Positions 47,728 through 58,969 of a stretch of DNA of 64,000 bases are shown here, one piece after another (position 1 is the first letter of the stretch; every line of letters starts with the position of its first letter). The notes beneath the pieces are model-generated. The model saw nothing but the letters and a program-made list of their open reading frames with translations, ran no database searches and had not been told where the DNA came from. Origin of the DNA: Lysobacteraceae bacterium NML08-0793. GTDB taxonomy: Bacteria; Pseudomonadota; Gammaproteobacteria; Xanthomonadales; Xanthomonadaceae. The stretch is taken from the NCBI GenBank assembly GCA_002798275.1, contig NWQR01000001.1:651672-715671 (forward strand). The letters run 5' to 3'. Position numbers and translations under genes: made by a program.

Positions 47728-48180
47728 ATGCTTCGCGTTACCAAACTTACCGATTACGCCACGCTCGTCATGAGTGTCTTGGCTGCCGCGCCCGATGATG
47801 CGGTCGTCAGCGCCAGCGAGCTTGCCGAGCGTTCCGGTATTGAACTGCCCACAACTGCCAAGGTGTTGAAACCGTTGGCGGCAGCTGGGTTGGTGCAAAG
47901 TTTTCGCGGCGCCAATGGCGGTTATCGCCTTGCCCGTGATGCCCGCGAGATTTCGCTGGCGGATATCGTTACGGCGATGGAAGGGCCTTTGGCGATGACC
48001 GAATGCAGCATCCACCACGGCCAGTGCGAGCTTGAGCCGTCCTGCCATTTGCGTAGCAACTGGCAGCACATCAATGCGGTGGTGGCCGAGGCGCTTGCCG
48101 GGGTCAGCCTGTATTCGATATTGCCCGATACCTCCTCCCCGTCTGCGGAAAAGCGCATCCCGCTGCGTCTTTCCGTTTGA
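47728..48180 (+). CDS. SUF system Fe-S regulator, Rrf2 family
   Basis: A winged-helix repressor/activator that senses Fe-S cluster status. The 150-residue protein has the Rrf2 N-terminus ([15 protein letters not shown]), a helix-turn-helix ([20 protein letters not shown]) and three cysteines (93, 100, 106) in [16 protein letters not shown] that can bind a 2Fe-2S cluster, as in IscR. It is the first gene of the suf operon, 2 bp before sufB, and probably autoregulates the operon. Confidence 0.93.
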   Translation: MLRVTKLTDYATLVMSVLAAAPDDAVVSASELAERSGIELPTTAKVLKPLAAAGLVQSFRGANGGYRLARDAREISLADIVTAMEGPLAMTECSIHHGQCELEPSCHLRSNWQHINAVVAEALAGVSLYSILPDTSSPSAEKRIPLRLSV

Positions 48181-48182
48181 GT

Positions 48183-49664
48183 ATGTCTATGAACGCGCAA
48201 CCTGCATCAGCCGCCCCGCAAAACCCGCAACAAAATGCCGAAATCCACGCCCAACTGGGGCGCAAATACGAGGCCGGGTTCGTTACCGATATTGAAAGCG
48301 AAAGCCTGCCGCCGGGCTTGTCCGAGGACATCATCCGAGCCTTGTCCGCCAAGAAGGAAGAGCCCGAGTGGATGACCGAATGGCGTCTGGCCGCCTATCG
48401 CCATTGGCTGACCATGCCGGTGCCGGAATGGGCAAAGCTGAAAATCGCGCCGATTGATTTCCAGGCGCTGTCCTATTACAGCGCGCCGAAGGGGCCGAAA
48501 TACAAATCGCTGGATGAAGTCCCGCAAGAGCTCATCGACACCTACGACAAGCTCGGCGTACCGCTGCACGAGCGCGCACGCCTTGCTGGGGTGGCCGTGG
48601 ATGCGGTATTCGATTCGGTTTCGGTTGGCACCACTTTCCGCAAGGAACTGGCCGAGAAGGGCATCATCTTCTGTTCGATGAGCGAGGCCATCCGCGAACA
48701 CCCCGAGCTCGTGAAAAAATACCTAGGCTCGGTGGTGCCGGTGGGCGACAACTTCTTTGCTGCGCTCAACTCTGCGGTGTTTTCCGATGGCAGCTTCGTG
48801 TTCATCCCCAAGGGAGTGCGCAGCCCGATGGAGCTGTCCACCTATTTCCGCATCAATGCCGGACATACCGGGCAGTTTGAGCGCACGCTGATTATTTGCG
48901 AGGACGATGCCTATGTGTCGTACCTGGAAGGCTGCACCGCACCGATGCGCGACGAAAACCAGCTGCATGCCGCCGTGGTCGAGCTGGTCGCGCTGGAAAA
49001 CGCCGAAATAAAATACTCCACCGTGCAGAACTGGTATCCCGGCGATGAAAACGGCGTCGGCGGCATCTACAACTTTGTTACCAAGCGCGCCGAATGCCGG
49101 GGCGCACGCAGCAAGGTGGTCTGGACGCAGGTGGAAACCGGCAGTGCGATCACCTGGAAATATCCTTCCTGTGTGCTGCTGGGCGATGATTCAGTCGGCG
49201 AGTTCCATTCGGTCGCACTCACCCATCACCATCAGCAGGCCGATACCGGCACCAAGATGATTCATTTGGGCAAGCGCAGCAAGAGCAAAATCGTCAGCAA
49301 AGGCATCAGTGCAGGTCAAGGGCAAAACACCTATCGCGGGCTGGTGAAAATCGACCGTGGTGCAGAAGGCGCACGCAATCACACCCAATGCGACAGCCTG
49401 CTGATTGGTAAGCGCTGCGGCGCGCATACCTTCCCCTATGTGGAAGTGAAAAACCCCAGCGCCACCGTGGAGCACGAGGCCACCACCAGCAAAATCAGCG
49501 ACAACCAGTTGTTCTATTGCCGCGCGCGCGGGATTGGCGAAGAAGATGCCGTCAGCATGATTGTCGATGGCTTCTGCAAGGCGGTGTTCCGCGAGCTGCC
49601 GATGGAGTTCGCCGTGGAAGCCAAAAAGCTGCTGGATGTTTCGCTGGAGGGTTCAGTCGGATGA
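48183..49664 (+). CDS. sufB: Fe-S cluster assembly scaffold SufB
   Basis: Core of the SufBC2D scaffold on which Fe-S clusters form. The 493-residue protein has the typical [15 protein letters not shown] and [20 protein letters not shown] regions, the central beta-helix and the C-terminal [19 protein letters not shown] with the conserved Cys/His core. The ATG at 48183 is used; a second ATG lies two codons on, and the TTG at 48177 is less likely. Unusually, the following gene is not sufC but a small exported protein gene, overlapping by ATGA. Confidence 0.97.
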   Translation: MSMNAQPASAAPQNPQQNAEIHAQLGRKYEAGFVTDIESESLPPGLSEDIIRALSAKKEEPEWMTEWRLAAYRHWLTMPVPEWAKLKIAPIDFQALSYYSAPKGPKYKSLDEVPQELIDTYDKLGVPLHERARLAGVAVDAVFDSVSVGTTFRKELAEKGIIFCSMSEAIREHPELVKKYLGSVVPVGDNFFAALNSAVFSDGSFVFIPKGVRSPMELSTYFRINAGHTGQFERTLIICEDDAYVSYLEGCTAPMRDENQLHAAVVELVALENAEIKYSTVQNWYPGDENGVGGIYNFVTKRAECRGARSKVVWTQVETGSAITWKYPSCVLLGDDSVGEFHSVALTHHHQQADTGTKMIHLGKRSKSKIVSKGISAGQGQNTYRGLVKIDRGAEGARNHTQCDSLLIGKRCGAHTFPYVEVKNPSATVEHEATTSKISDNQLFYCRARGIGEEDAVSMIVDGFCKAVFRELPMEFAVEAKKLLDVSLEGSVG

Positions 49665-50059
49665 AAACATCAGCCCTTCTCTTGGCGCTAGCCGCCCTCA
49701 GCGCCAGCCCGACGCTGCTCGCACAAACCCGCTGCAATCAGCAAGGCAGCCAGCAGGAAATGAACGCCTGCGCCCATGACGCCCTGCAAGCGGCCGATGC
49801 TGAATTGAATCAGGTCTGGCGCGAAGTCCGCCAGCGCCACCGCGACAACCCGATGTTCGCCAAACTGCAACAGGCGCAGCGGCTTTGGATTCAAATGCGC
49901 GATGCCGAGCTGGAAGCGATGTTCCCCATCAAGCCCGGCGAAAATCGCTACCTCGAATACGGCAGCATGTATCCGATGCTGCACGATTTGGCCAAGGCAA
50001 AACTCACCCGCGAACGCACCGAACACCTGCGCCGTCATTATCTTGACGAAAACCCCTGA
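49661..50059 (+). CDS. Secreted LprI-like protein (DUF1311) inside the suf operon
   Basis: A 132-residue exported protein: signal peptide (about 1-21, cleavage near LLAQ), then an LprI-type domain (about 23-125) with [22 protein letters not shown] and [18 protein letters not shown]. Two cysteines (in TRCNQ and NACAH) fit the family's disulfide. LprI relatives inhibit lysozyme. Its start overlaps the sufB stop by 4 bp and it lies 61 bp before sufC, so it is cotranscribed with the Fe-S genes, an atypical place for a periplasmic protein. Confidence 0.87.
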   Translation: MKTSALLLALAALSASPTLLAQTRCNQQGSQQEMNACAHDALQAADAELNQVWREVRQRHRDNPMFAKLQQAQRLWIQMRDAELEAMFPIKPGENRYLEYGSMYPMLHDLAKAKLTRERTEHLRRHYLDENP

Positions 50060-50120
50060 TTCACCGCATCTGATGCAACGCCATTGATAACGGCTCTCTG
50101 CCCCCAACCTCCTCCAGACC

Positions 50121-50882
50121 ATGCTCAATATCCATAACCTCCACGCCCGCGCCGGTGAGCGCGACATCCTCAAAGGCCTTTCGCTCGATGTGAAACCCGG
50201 CGAAGTACACGCCATCATGGGACCCAATGGCGCGGGCAAATCCACGCTCGGCAATGTGCTTTCTGGCCGCGATGGCTATGACATCACCGCCGGTGGCGTG
50301 CAGTTTGAAGGCCGCGATCTGCTGGCGCTGGAGCCGGAAGAACGCGCTGCCCTGGGCGTATTCCTAGCCTTTCAGTACCCGGTGGAAATCCCCGGTGTGA
50401 ACAACACCTATTTTCTGCGCACCGCACTGAATGCGCAGCGCAAGGCGCGCGGTGAAGCGGAGCTGGATTCGGTCGAGTTTCTGAAACTGGTGCGGGAAAA
50501 AATCAAAGTGCTGCACCTGCCCGATTCCCTGCTGAACCGCGGCGTGAACGAAGGCTTCTCGGGCGGCGAAAAAAAGCGCAACGAGATTTTCCAGCTAGCC
50601 GTGCTGGAGCCGAAGCTGGCGATTCTGGACGAAACCGATTCCGGCCTTGACATCGACGCGCTGAAAGCCGTGGCCGATGGCGTCAACGCGCTGCGCTCGC
50701 CCGACCGGGCATTTATCGTCATCACCCATTACCAGCGTCTGCTCGACTACATCAAGCCGGATGTGGTGCATGTGCTGGCCGATGGCCGCATCGTCGAAAG
50801 CGGCGGGCCGGAGCTGGCGCTGCGGCTGGAAGAACAAGGCTATGCCTGGCTAAAAGACCGTCAAGGCCCGGAGGCCATCTGA
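50121..50882 (+). CDS. sufC: Fe-S cluster assembly ATPase SufC
   Basis: The ABC-type ATPase of the SufBC2D complex. The 253-residue protein has Walker A GPNGAGKS (about 34-41), the Q-loop FQYPVEIPGV, the SufC signature FSGGEKKRNEI, Walker B LAILDETDSGLDID and the H-loop TH. The DETDSGLDID variant is diagnostic of SufC. It is followed by sufD with a one-base overlap. Confidence 0.98.
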   Translation: MLNIHNLHARAGERDILKGLSLDVKPGEVHAIMGPNGAGKSTLGNVLSGRDGYDITAGGVQFEGRDLLALEPEERAALGVFLAFQYPVEIPGVNNTYFLRTALNAQRKARGEAELDSVEFLKLVREKIKVLHLPDSLLNRGVNEGFSGGEKKRNEIFQLAVLEPKLAILDETDSGLDIDALKAVADGVNALRSPDRAFIVITHYQRLLDYIKPDVVHVLADGRIVESGGPELALRLEEQGYAWLKDRQGPEAI

Positions 50883-52114
50883 TGAGCGCCCTGCTTGATT
50901 CGCTGCTGGCCGGGAACGACTCGGCACAAGCGCAGGCCATCCTCGCCGCCGGTCTGCCCGGCGCGCGCTCGGAAGCCTGGAAATACACTTCGCTGCGCGC
51001 CCTAGAACGCCGCAGCTTCGCGCCTGCCGCACCGGCCAGCGCCGATGCCACGCAACTTGCCCATATCCCCGCGCCGCGGATTGTTTTCGTCAACGGCAGG
51101 CTCGATCAAACACTCTCGCAGCTGGCTGCATTGCCGCCAGAGATTCGTCTGGATTTTGATGCCCCCGCCCAAACGGCTCCAAAGCCGCAAGAAGAACCCG
51201 CCAACGCTTGGCAAAGCGCAAGCGACCACTGGTTTGTGCGCGTCAACCAATTGCTTGCCAGTGGTGTGAACATCCATGTCAATGGCGAGGCTGGAACGCT
51301 GCATCTAGTCTGCCTGCATCGCAACGGCGCGCAGGATCAGGCCGTGCATCTACGCCACCGCATCGCGCTTGCCCCCGCCAGCCGCCTGACCTTGGTGGAG
51401 CATCACCTAGGCGATGCAGCACATAATGGTCTTGCCACCGGCCATGTGGAAATCACGCTGGATGCAGATGCGCAACTGCAACATCTGCGCCTGCAAAACG
51501 ACAGCCTGGGCGCGCAGCATTTTTTGCGCAGCGATGCACGACTTGGCGATCGCAGCCACTATCAACGGCTGGACTTGGAGCTGGGCGCGGCGCTTTCCCG
51601 ACATGAGTTGCAGGTGCATCTGCACGGCGAAGGCGCGCACCTGTACGCAGCCGGGGTGCTGCTGGGCGACGGCCGCCGCCACCTGGATACCCGGCTGGGC
51701 ATCCATCACCACGCGGGCAATACCCGCAGCGTGCTGCCTTGGCGCGGCTTGGCGACCGGGCGCGCGCGCGTGGTGTTTCATGGCGGCATTCAAATCCATG
51801 CAGGCGCAGACGGCACCGAAGCCGACCTGCAAAACCGCAATATCCTGCTGTCGGCGCAGGCCGAAATCGACACTCAGCCGGTGCTGGTGATTGATGCCGA
51901 TGAGGTCAAGGCCGCGCACGGTGCTACCGTCGGACAACTCGATGCCAATGCGCTGTTCTATCTGCGCTCGCGCGGCATTCCCGAGGCCGAGGCGCAACGT
52001 ATCCTGACCGCTGCCTTCTGCCGCGACCTCTTGGGACAGATTGAAGACCCGGCGCTGCATGGCCTGCTGGAAGCACAGCTCGATGCCGCCCTCGACCGGA
52101 TGAACCACCCATGA
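50882..52114 (+). CDS. sufD: Fe-S cluster assembly protein SufD
   Basis: The SufB paralog of the SufBC2D scaffold. The 410-residue protein has the N-terminal GARSEAWKYTSLRALERR motif, a divergent beta-helix core and the C-terminal HGATVGQLDANALFYLRSRG and REA-like RGIPEAEAQRILTAAF, both hallmarks of SufD. A conserved His in KAAHGATVG corresponds to the cluster-binding region. Confidence 0.96.
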   Translation: MSALLDSLLAGNDSAQAQAILAAGLPGARSEAWKYTSLRALERRSFAPAAPASADATQLAHIPAPRIVFVNGRLDQTLSQLAALPPEIRLDFDAPAQTAPKPQEEPANAWQSASDHWFVRVNQLLASGVNIHVNGEAGTLHLVCLHRNGAQDQAVHLRHRIALAPASRLTLVEHHLGDAAHNGLATGHVEITLDADAQLQHLRLQNDSLGAQHFLRSDARLGDRSHYQRLDLELGAALSRHELQVHLHGEGAHLYAAGVLLGDGRRHLDTRLGIHHHAGNTRSVLPWRGLATGRARVVFHGGIQIHAGADGTEADLQNRNILLSAQAEIDTQPVLVIDADEVKAAHGATVGQLDANALFYLRSRGIPEAEAQRILTAAFCRDLLGQIEDPALHGLLEAQLDAALDRMNHP

Positions 52115-53331
52115 CAACACCCGACTGGCATCGCATCCGCCAGGATTTCCCGCTGCTCGATCGCCAAGTACACGGCAAGCCGCTGGTCTATCTGGACTCG
52201 GCCAACACCAGCCAGAAACCCGCTGCCGTGATTGCGGCAGTGGATGAGTTCTACCGCCAGCACAATGCCAATGTCAGCCGCGCCGTGCATCAACTCGGCA
52301 GCGAGGCGACCGCGCTGTATGAGGGCGCACGCAAGACACTGGCGCGCTTCATCCATGTGCACCCGGACGAGCTGGTGCTGACTTCCGGCACCACCTTTGC
52401 CCTCAATCTGGTGGCTTATTCCTGGGCGCTGCCACGGCTCAAACCCGGCGATGTGATTTTGCTCTCGCGCATGGAACACCACGCCAATATCGTGCCTTGG
52501 CAACTGGTGGCCGAGCGCAGCGGCGCGACGATTCGCGTGGCCGAGCTAACCCCCGACGGCGCGCTGGATCTAGATGCCTTGCGCAAGGCCATGACCGGCG
52601 AAGTCAAAATCCTCGGCCTCACCCATGTGAGCAATGTGCTCGGCACCGTCAACCCGGTGGCGGACATCTGCCGCGAGGCGCGCAAGCGCGGCATCATCAC
52701 CGTAATTGACGGCTCGCAGGCCGTGCCGCATATGCCGGTGGATGTAACAGCCATCGGCTGCGATTTTTACGCGGCCACCGGGCACAAGCTCTGCGGCCCC
52801 ACCGGCACCGGCTTTCTCTGGGGCAGGCGCGAACACCTGTCTGCCATGCCGCCCTTCATCGGCGGCGGCGAAATGATTCGCGAAGTCCGCTTTGAAGGCA
52901 GCGTTTTCAACGATGCCCCGCACAAATTCGAGGCCGGCACACCGAATATCGCCGGCTTCGTCGGGCTTGGCAGCGCCGCCAACTATCTGCAAGACATTGG
53001 CTCTGCCGCCATCCAAACCCGCGAGGCGGCACTCCTGGCACATGCGATGGAAGCCATGCAAAGCATCGACGGCCTGCGCATCCTCGGCACCGCCCCCGAC
53101 AAGGCCGCGATTATCTCCTTCCTGATTGAAGGCACCCACGCCCACGACCTGGCCACCTTGCTGGATCTGGAAGGCATCGCAGTCCGCTCCGGCCAGCACT
53201 GTGCCCACCCGCTACTGCAATTTTTTGGCGTAACCGCCACCTGTCGCGCCTCACTGGCGTTCTACAACACGCACGAAGAAATCGACACATTTGTGGCCGC
53301 CATCCACAAGGTACGCAAGCTGCTGGCATGA
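52111..53331 (+). CDS. sufS: Cysteine desulfurase SufS
   Basis: A PLP enzyme (406 residues) that releases sulfur from cysteine for cluster assembly. PLP-binding Lys is in ATGHKLCGPTG (near residue 227), and the catalytic Cys364 (SGQHCAHP) is on the short loop typical of group II desulfurases; TATCRASLAFYNTHEEID follows. Group II enzymes need SufE or SufU as acceptor, and neither is present in this operon. It overlaps sufD by 4 bp. Confidence 0.97.
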   Translation: MTTPDWHRIRQDFPLLDRQVHGKPLVYLDSANTSQKPAAVIAAVDEFYRQHNANVSRAVHQLGSEATALYEGARKTLARFIHVHPDELVLTSGTTFALNLVAYSWALPRLKPGDVILLSRMEHHANIVPWQLVAERSGATIRVAELTPDGALDLDALRKAMTGEVKILGLTHVSNVLGTVNPVADICREARKRGIITVIDGSQAVPHMPVDVTAIGCDFYAATGHKLCGPTGTGFLWGRREHLSAMPPFIGGGEMIREVRFEGSVFNDAPHKFEAGTPNIAGFVGLGSAANYLQDIGSAAIQTREAALLAHAMEAMQSIDGLRILGTAPDKAAIISFLIEGTHAHDLATLLDLEGIAVRSGQHCAHPLLQFFGVTATCRASLAFYNTHEEIDTFVAAIHKVRKLLA

Positions 53332-53849
53332 AACTTGACTTCCGCCACGCCACCGCTGCCGACATCCCGCTACTGCTGACGCTGGTTACCGCCGGCTATC
53401 GCGGCGAGCGCAGCCGCCGGGGCTGGACAACCGAAGCCGATTTGCTCGACGGCCAACGCATTGATGCCGAACAACTGGCCGCCGACATCACCGCCCCGCA
53501 AAGCGTGATCCTGCTCGGCGAACAAGACGGCCAAACCATCGCCTGCGCCCATGTCTGCGTACAGGCGGATGCCGGTTACTTCGGCATGTTCTCGGTCTGG
53601 CCCGAGCTGCAAGGGCAAGGCATCGGCAAACAGATGCTGCTTCGAGCCGAACAGATCGCCCGGCAAGATTTCAACCTAACCCTGATGCGCATGATGGTCA
53701 TCGAGCAACGGCAAGAACTCATCGCCTACTACCTGCGCCGCGGCTACCACCTGACCGGCCGCCACAGCCCATTTCCCTATGGCGATGAACGCTTTGGCCT
53801 GCCCCGCCGCGATGACCTGCGCTTTGCAATTCTGGAGAAACCCCTGTGA
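53328..53849 (+). CDS. GNAT family N-acetyltransferase in the suf operon
   Basis: A 173-residue acetyltransferase with the GNAT core: FGMFSVWPELQGQGIGKQML (acetyl-CoA loop Q-G-Q-G-I-G near residues 91-97) followed by the helix RAEQIARQD and YYLRRGYHLTGRH. The acceptor substrate is unknown. It is translationally coupled to sufS (ATGA) and to the Rieske gene (GTGA). A GNAT gene at this place occurs in other xanthomonad suf operons, to my knowledge, but its role is not established. Confidence 0.85.
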   Translation: MKLDFRHATAADIPLLLTLVTAGYRGERSRRGWTTEADLLDGQRIDAEQLAADITAPQSVILLGEQDGQTIACAHVCVQADAGYFGMFSVWPELQGQGIGKQMLLRAEQIARQDFNLTLMRMMVIEQRQELIAYYLRRGYHLTGRHSPFPYGDERFGLPRRDDLRFAILEKPL

Positions 53850-54181
53850 GCGATGAAGAACTGCGCGGCTGGGAATACGTCTGCACCGAAGGCGAGCTGC
53901 TGCCCGGCGAAAAAATCACCATCTGGCATAACGACACCCCGATATTGGTGGTGAACCTAGATGGCGAGTATTACGCCCTAGAAGACCAATGCAGCCACGA
54001 AGATTTCGAACTGTCATCCGGCCCCGTGGATACCGCCACCGGACAGATTGAATGCGTACTGCACGGCGCACGCTTCGACCTCAAAACCGGCGAGGCACTC
54101 TGCGCCCCGGCCTATAGCCCGGTTGCCAAATTCCCGGTCAAACGCCTGAACGGCGCCATCTGGACCCGCGACGACCGTTGA
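53846..54181 (+). CDS. Rieske [2Fe-2S] ferredoxin-like protein
   Basis: A small 111-residue Rieske protein like the ferredoxin subunits of non-haem iron oxygenases. The cluster ligands are in CSHEDFELS (Cys-x-His) and CVLHGARFD (Cys-x2-His). The GTG at 53846 has GGAG about 8 bases upstream and overlaps the acetyltransferase stop. As the last gene of the suf operon it probably donates electrons for cluster assembly or repair; no oxygenase gene is near. Confidence 0.93.
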   Translation: MSDEELRGWEYVCTEGELLPGEKITIWHNDTPILVVNLDGEYYALEDQCSHEDFELSSGPVDTATGQIECVLHGARFDLKTGEALCAPAYSPVAKFPVKRLNGAIWTRDDR

Positions 54182-54237
54182 GAGCTTGTCTGCTTAGCCC
54201 GATTGATAACGGACCATACAAAAATGGCACAAAAACA

Positions 54238-54265
54238 ACCCGGGACACATCCTTGTGTCCCGGGT
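54238..54265 (+). terminator. Terminator of the suf operon
   Basis: A 12-bp perfect GC-rich stem (54238-54249 with 54254-54265), 4-nt loop, then TTTG. It lies 57 bases after the Rieske gene. It is symmetric and could also stop transcripts of the convergent comEA-like gene. Confidence 0.8.
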
Positions 54266-54355
54266 TTGAACATCCTTGTTAGTGCTGCATCCCTGCTGCC
54301 CGGTCGTCATGACCCTCGGAGCGTCCTGCCAAGATCCATTCTTTTGTGTCCCTGG

Positions 54356-54778
54356 TTATAACAGCTGCAAGTTGCTGTCCTGCTGTCCTGCTGTCCTGCT
54401 GTCCTGCTGTCCTGCTGTCCTGCTGTCCTGCTGTCCTGCTGTCCTGCTGTCCTGCTGTCCTGCTGTCCTGCTGTCCTGCTGTCCTGCTGTCCTGCTGTCT
54501 TCCTTGCTGCGTCCATTGCCAAGGACAATACGTTCACGGTTGCGTTCCACCACCCCAAGGCCAACGCCTTTGACTAGGGCAAGCTGCTCCATGCTTCTGA
54601 ACGCGCCATGTTCTTTCCGATAATCAACAATGGCACGGGCATTCTCTTGTCCCAAGCCTTCCAAGGCGCTGACCAAAGTCCGCTCGTTGGCATTGTTGAT
54701 ATCCACCCTGTATGCCGCAGCTGTCGCCATGTCCATTAAAAGTAGCGACAGTGCAAGGCAGGCTGTGAAACGCTTCAT
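54356..54778 (-). CDS. Secreted ComEA-like helix-hairpin-helix protein with slippage-prone repeat tail
   Basis: A 140-residue protein: signal peptide (about 1-22), then a helix-hairpin-helix DNA-binding domain (about 24-88: VDINNANERTLVSALEGLG and LVKGVGLGVVERNRERI) as in ComEA-type competence and ComEA-related proteins. This core ends at about residue 90. Residues 94-133 are five copies of an 8-residue Gln/Ser/Arg/Thr-rich unit encoded by an 8-bp DNA repeat, followed by the tail DSNLQLL. Since 8 is not a multiple of 3, each gain or loss of a repeat changes the reading frame of what follows. ATG 54778 begins MKRFTACLALSLLLMDMATA; the open frame to 55027 upstream overlaps the divergent M20 gene and is unlikely. 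Confidence 0.85.
   Translation of the reverse strand: MKRFTACLALSLLLMDMATAAAYRVDINNANERTLVSALEGLGQENARAIVDYRKEHGAFRSMEQLALVKGVGLGVVERNRERIVLGNGRSKEDSRTAGQQDSRTAGQQDSRTAGQQDSRTAGQQDSRTAGQQDSNLQLL
54373..54500 (+). repeat. 8-bp tandem repeat (TGCTGTCC)15 inside the comEA-like gene
   Basis: Fifteen perfect copies of TGCTGTCC run from 54373 to 54492, followed by a sixteenth degenerate copy TGCTGTCT to 54500. On the coding strand the unit is GGACAGCA. Three units (24 bp) give an 8-residue protein repeat. All three coding-strand frames are free of stop codons through the array. Confidence 0.98.
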
Positions 54779-54980
54779 CCCTAAACCTGTCTCCGTGTCT
54801 TTGTTTGTCCCTGTCCCCAGGGCAGAGCCAGTATCCAGTAGCGCTTGCCGCTGCGATATGGCGAAACTCTCCATCTGGCGCAAGAAACATCCGGCCGCCT
54901 TGTAGGAAAAGTCTGAGCCACCTCTCGCCAGCCTCGCTACAATCAAGCCTTGTTCTTGCCACCGGAAAATGGAGCGCATC

Positions 54981-56474
54981 GTGGATACACAAAAACTCAG
55001 CCAATTCGTGAATGACAAATGGGACAACGAAATCGTCCCGCAACTGATTGATTACATTGCCATCCCCAACAAGTCGCCAATGTTCGATGCCGCTTGGCGC
55101 GAGCATGGCTACATGGAGCAGGCAGTAACGCTAATGGAAAACTGGGCCAAATCGCAAAGCATCCCCGGCATGACGGTCGAAGTGGTACGGCTGGAAGGAC
55201 GTACACCGCTGATTTTCATCGACATCCCGGCCAGTGGTGAATCGGTCGGTGATGATTGCGTGCTGTTGTACGGGCATCTGGACAAGCAGCCGGAAATGAC
55301 CGGATGGGATGAGGATCTGGGGCCGTGGAAGCCGGTGCTGCGCGGTGACAAGCTCTACGGGCGCGGCGGTGCGGACGATGGCTATGCCATTTTCGGATCG
55401 CTCACCAGCATCATGGCCTTGCAGGCGCAGGGGCTGCCGCATGCGCGCTGCGTGATTCTCATCGAAGCCTGCGAAGAATCCGGCAGCTATGACCTGCCGG
55501 CCTATGTCGATCATCTGGCCGAACGTATCGGCAAGCCATCGCTGGTGGTGTGCTTGGATTCTGGCTGTGGCAATTACGAGCAGCTTTGGTGCACCACCTC
55601 GCTGCGCGGTCTGGCCGGCGGCAATCTGCGCGTAGATGTGCTGAACGAAGGCGTTCACTCGGGCAGTGCTTCGGGCGTGGTGCCCTCCAGCTTCCGTCTG
55701 CTGCGCCAGTTGCTCTCGCGCATCGAGGACGAGGCCACCGGCCAGTTGAAGCTCGATGGCCTGCATGTGGAGATTCCCGCCGAGCGTATCGAGCAGGCCG
55801 AAAAAGCCGCCGCCGTGTTGGGCGCAGAAGTGTTTGCCAGTTATCCAGCCGTAACCGGGCTGGTGCCGATGCATCAGGCGGTCAGCCAGCAGATTCTGGG
55901 GCGCACCTGGCGCCCGGCGCTGTCCATCACCGGCGTTGACGGGATGCCGTCACTGGACTCGGCCGGCAATGTGCTGCGTCCGTTCACCTCGGTCAAGCTG
56001 TCGCTGCGCTTGCCGCCGACGCTGGACGGTGATGCCGGTGGCAAGCTGCTGCGCGATACCTTGCTGGCCAACCCGCCCAACGGCGCCAAGGTCAGCTTTG
56101 AGCTGGAAAAGTCCTCCACCGGCTGGAATGCACCGGCGATGGTGCCGTGGCTGTCCGAAGCGGTGGAGGCCGCAAGCCAGGCGTTCTTCGGCAAGAGTGC
56201 GATGTATATGGGCGAAGGCGGCTCGATTCCGTTCATGGGCATGCTGGGCGAGAAGTTCCCCGGCGCGCAGTTCATGATTACCGGAGTGCTGGGGCCGCAT
56301 TCCAATGCCCACGGCCCGAACGAATTTCTGCATATCCCGATGGGCAAGCGCGTTACCGCCTGCGTGGCACAGGTGATTCTGGCGCACCATGCCGCCAGCC
56401 TGCGCGGCGAAACCACTGGCGCTGCGGTCAGCCCAGACAGCGGCAAACGCCACGGCGACCACGGTTGCTGCTGA
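54981..56474 (+). CDS. M20 family metallopeptidase
   Basis: A dipeptidase/carboxypeptidase-like zinc enzyme of about 497 residues. Metal ligand motifs are visible: GHLDKQPE, the bridging Asp in GGADDGYAIFG, EACEESGSYD with the catalytic Glu, and DSGCG. A dimerisation domain follows and the final ligand region is GPHSNAHGPNE. It ends in KRHGDHGCC, an unusual His/Cys-rich tail. GTG at 54981 has GGAG 7 bases upstream and starts where homologs start; ATG at 54969 would add four residues. No signal peptide. Substrate unknown, possibly dipeptides. Confidence 0.9.
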   Translation: MDTQKLSQFVNDKWDNEIVPQLIDYIAIPNKSPMFDAAWREHGYMEQAVTLMENWAKSQSIPGMTVEVVRLEGRTPLIFIDIPASGESVGDDCVLLYGHLDKQPEMTGWDEDLGPWKPVLRGDKLYGRGGADDGYAIFGSLTSIMALQAQGLPHARCVILIEACEESGSYDLPAYVDHLAERIGKPSLVVCLDSGCGNYEQLWCTTSLRGLAGGNLRVDVLNEGVHSGSASGVVPSSFRLLRQLLSRIEDEATGQLKLDGLHVEIPAERIEQAEKAAAVLGAEVFASYPAVTGLVPMHQAVSQQILGRTWRPALSITGVDGMPSLDSAGNVLRPFTSVKLSLRLPPTLDGDAGGKLLRDTLLANPPNGAKVSFELEKSSTGWNAPAMVPWLSEAVEAASQAFFGKSAMYMGEGGSIPFMGMLGEKFPGAQFMITGVLGPHSNAHGPNEFLHIPMGKRVTACVAQVILAHHAASLRGETTGAAVSPDSGKRHGDHGCC

Positions 56475-56480
56475 CCCGCT

Positions 56481-56507
56481 CGATGCCCCGCCCCGCGCGG
56501 GGCATCG
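56481..56507 (+). terminator. Terminator of the M20 peptidase gene
   Basis: A 10-bp stem (56481-56490 with 56498-56507), 7-nt loop and a short T run (CGTTTTG) directly after it, 7 bases past the stop codon. Confidence 0.8.
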
Positions 56508-56598
56508 CGTTTTGCGCCCCCCAAGCGGGCGGTTTTTCCAGCCGCACCCGTGCTGTCCATCCGGCTAGAATGGCCGCCTCGTGATTTTTTCAACCCCC

Positions 56599-58965
<2,367 letters not shown>

Positions 58966-58969
<4 letters not shown>

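Noticed and set aside
54373..54500. The 8-bp array as a CRISPR or protein-binding repeat cluster
   Set aside because: CRISPR arrays have longer repeats with unique spacers; this is a gapless tandem repeat inside a coding frame.
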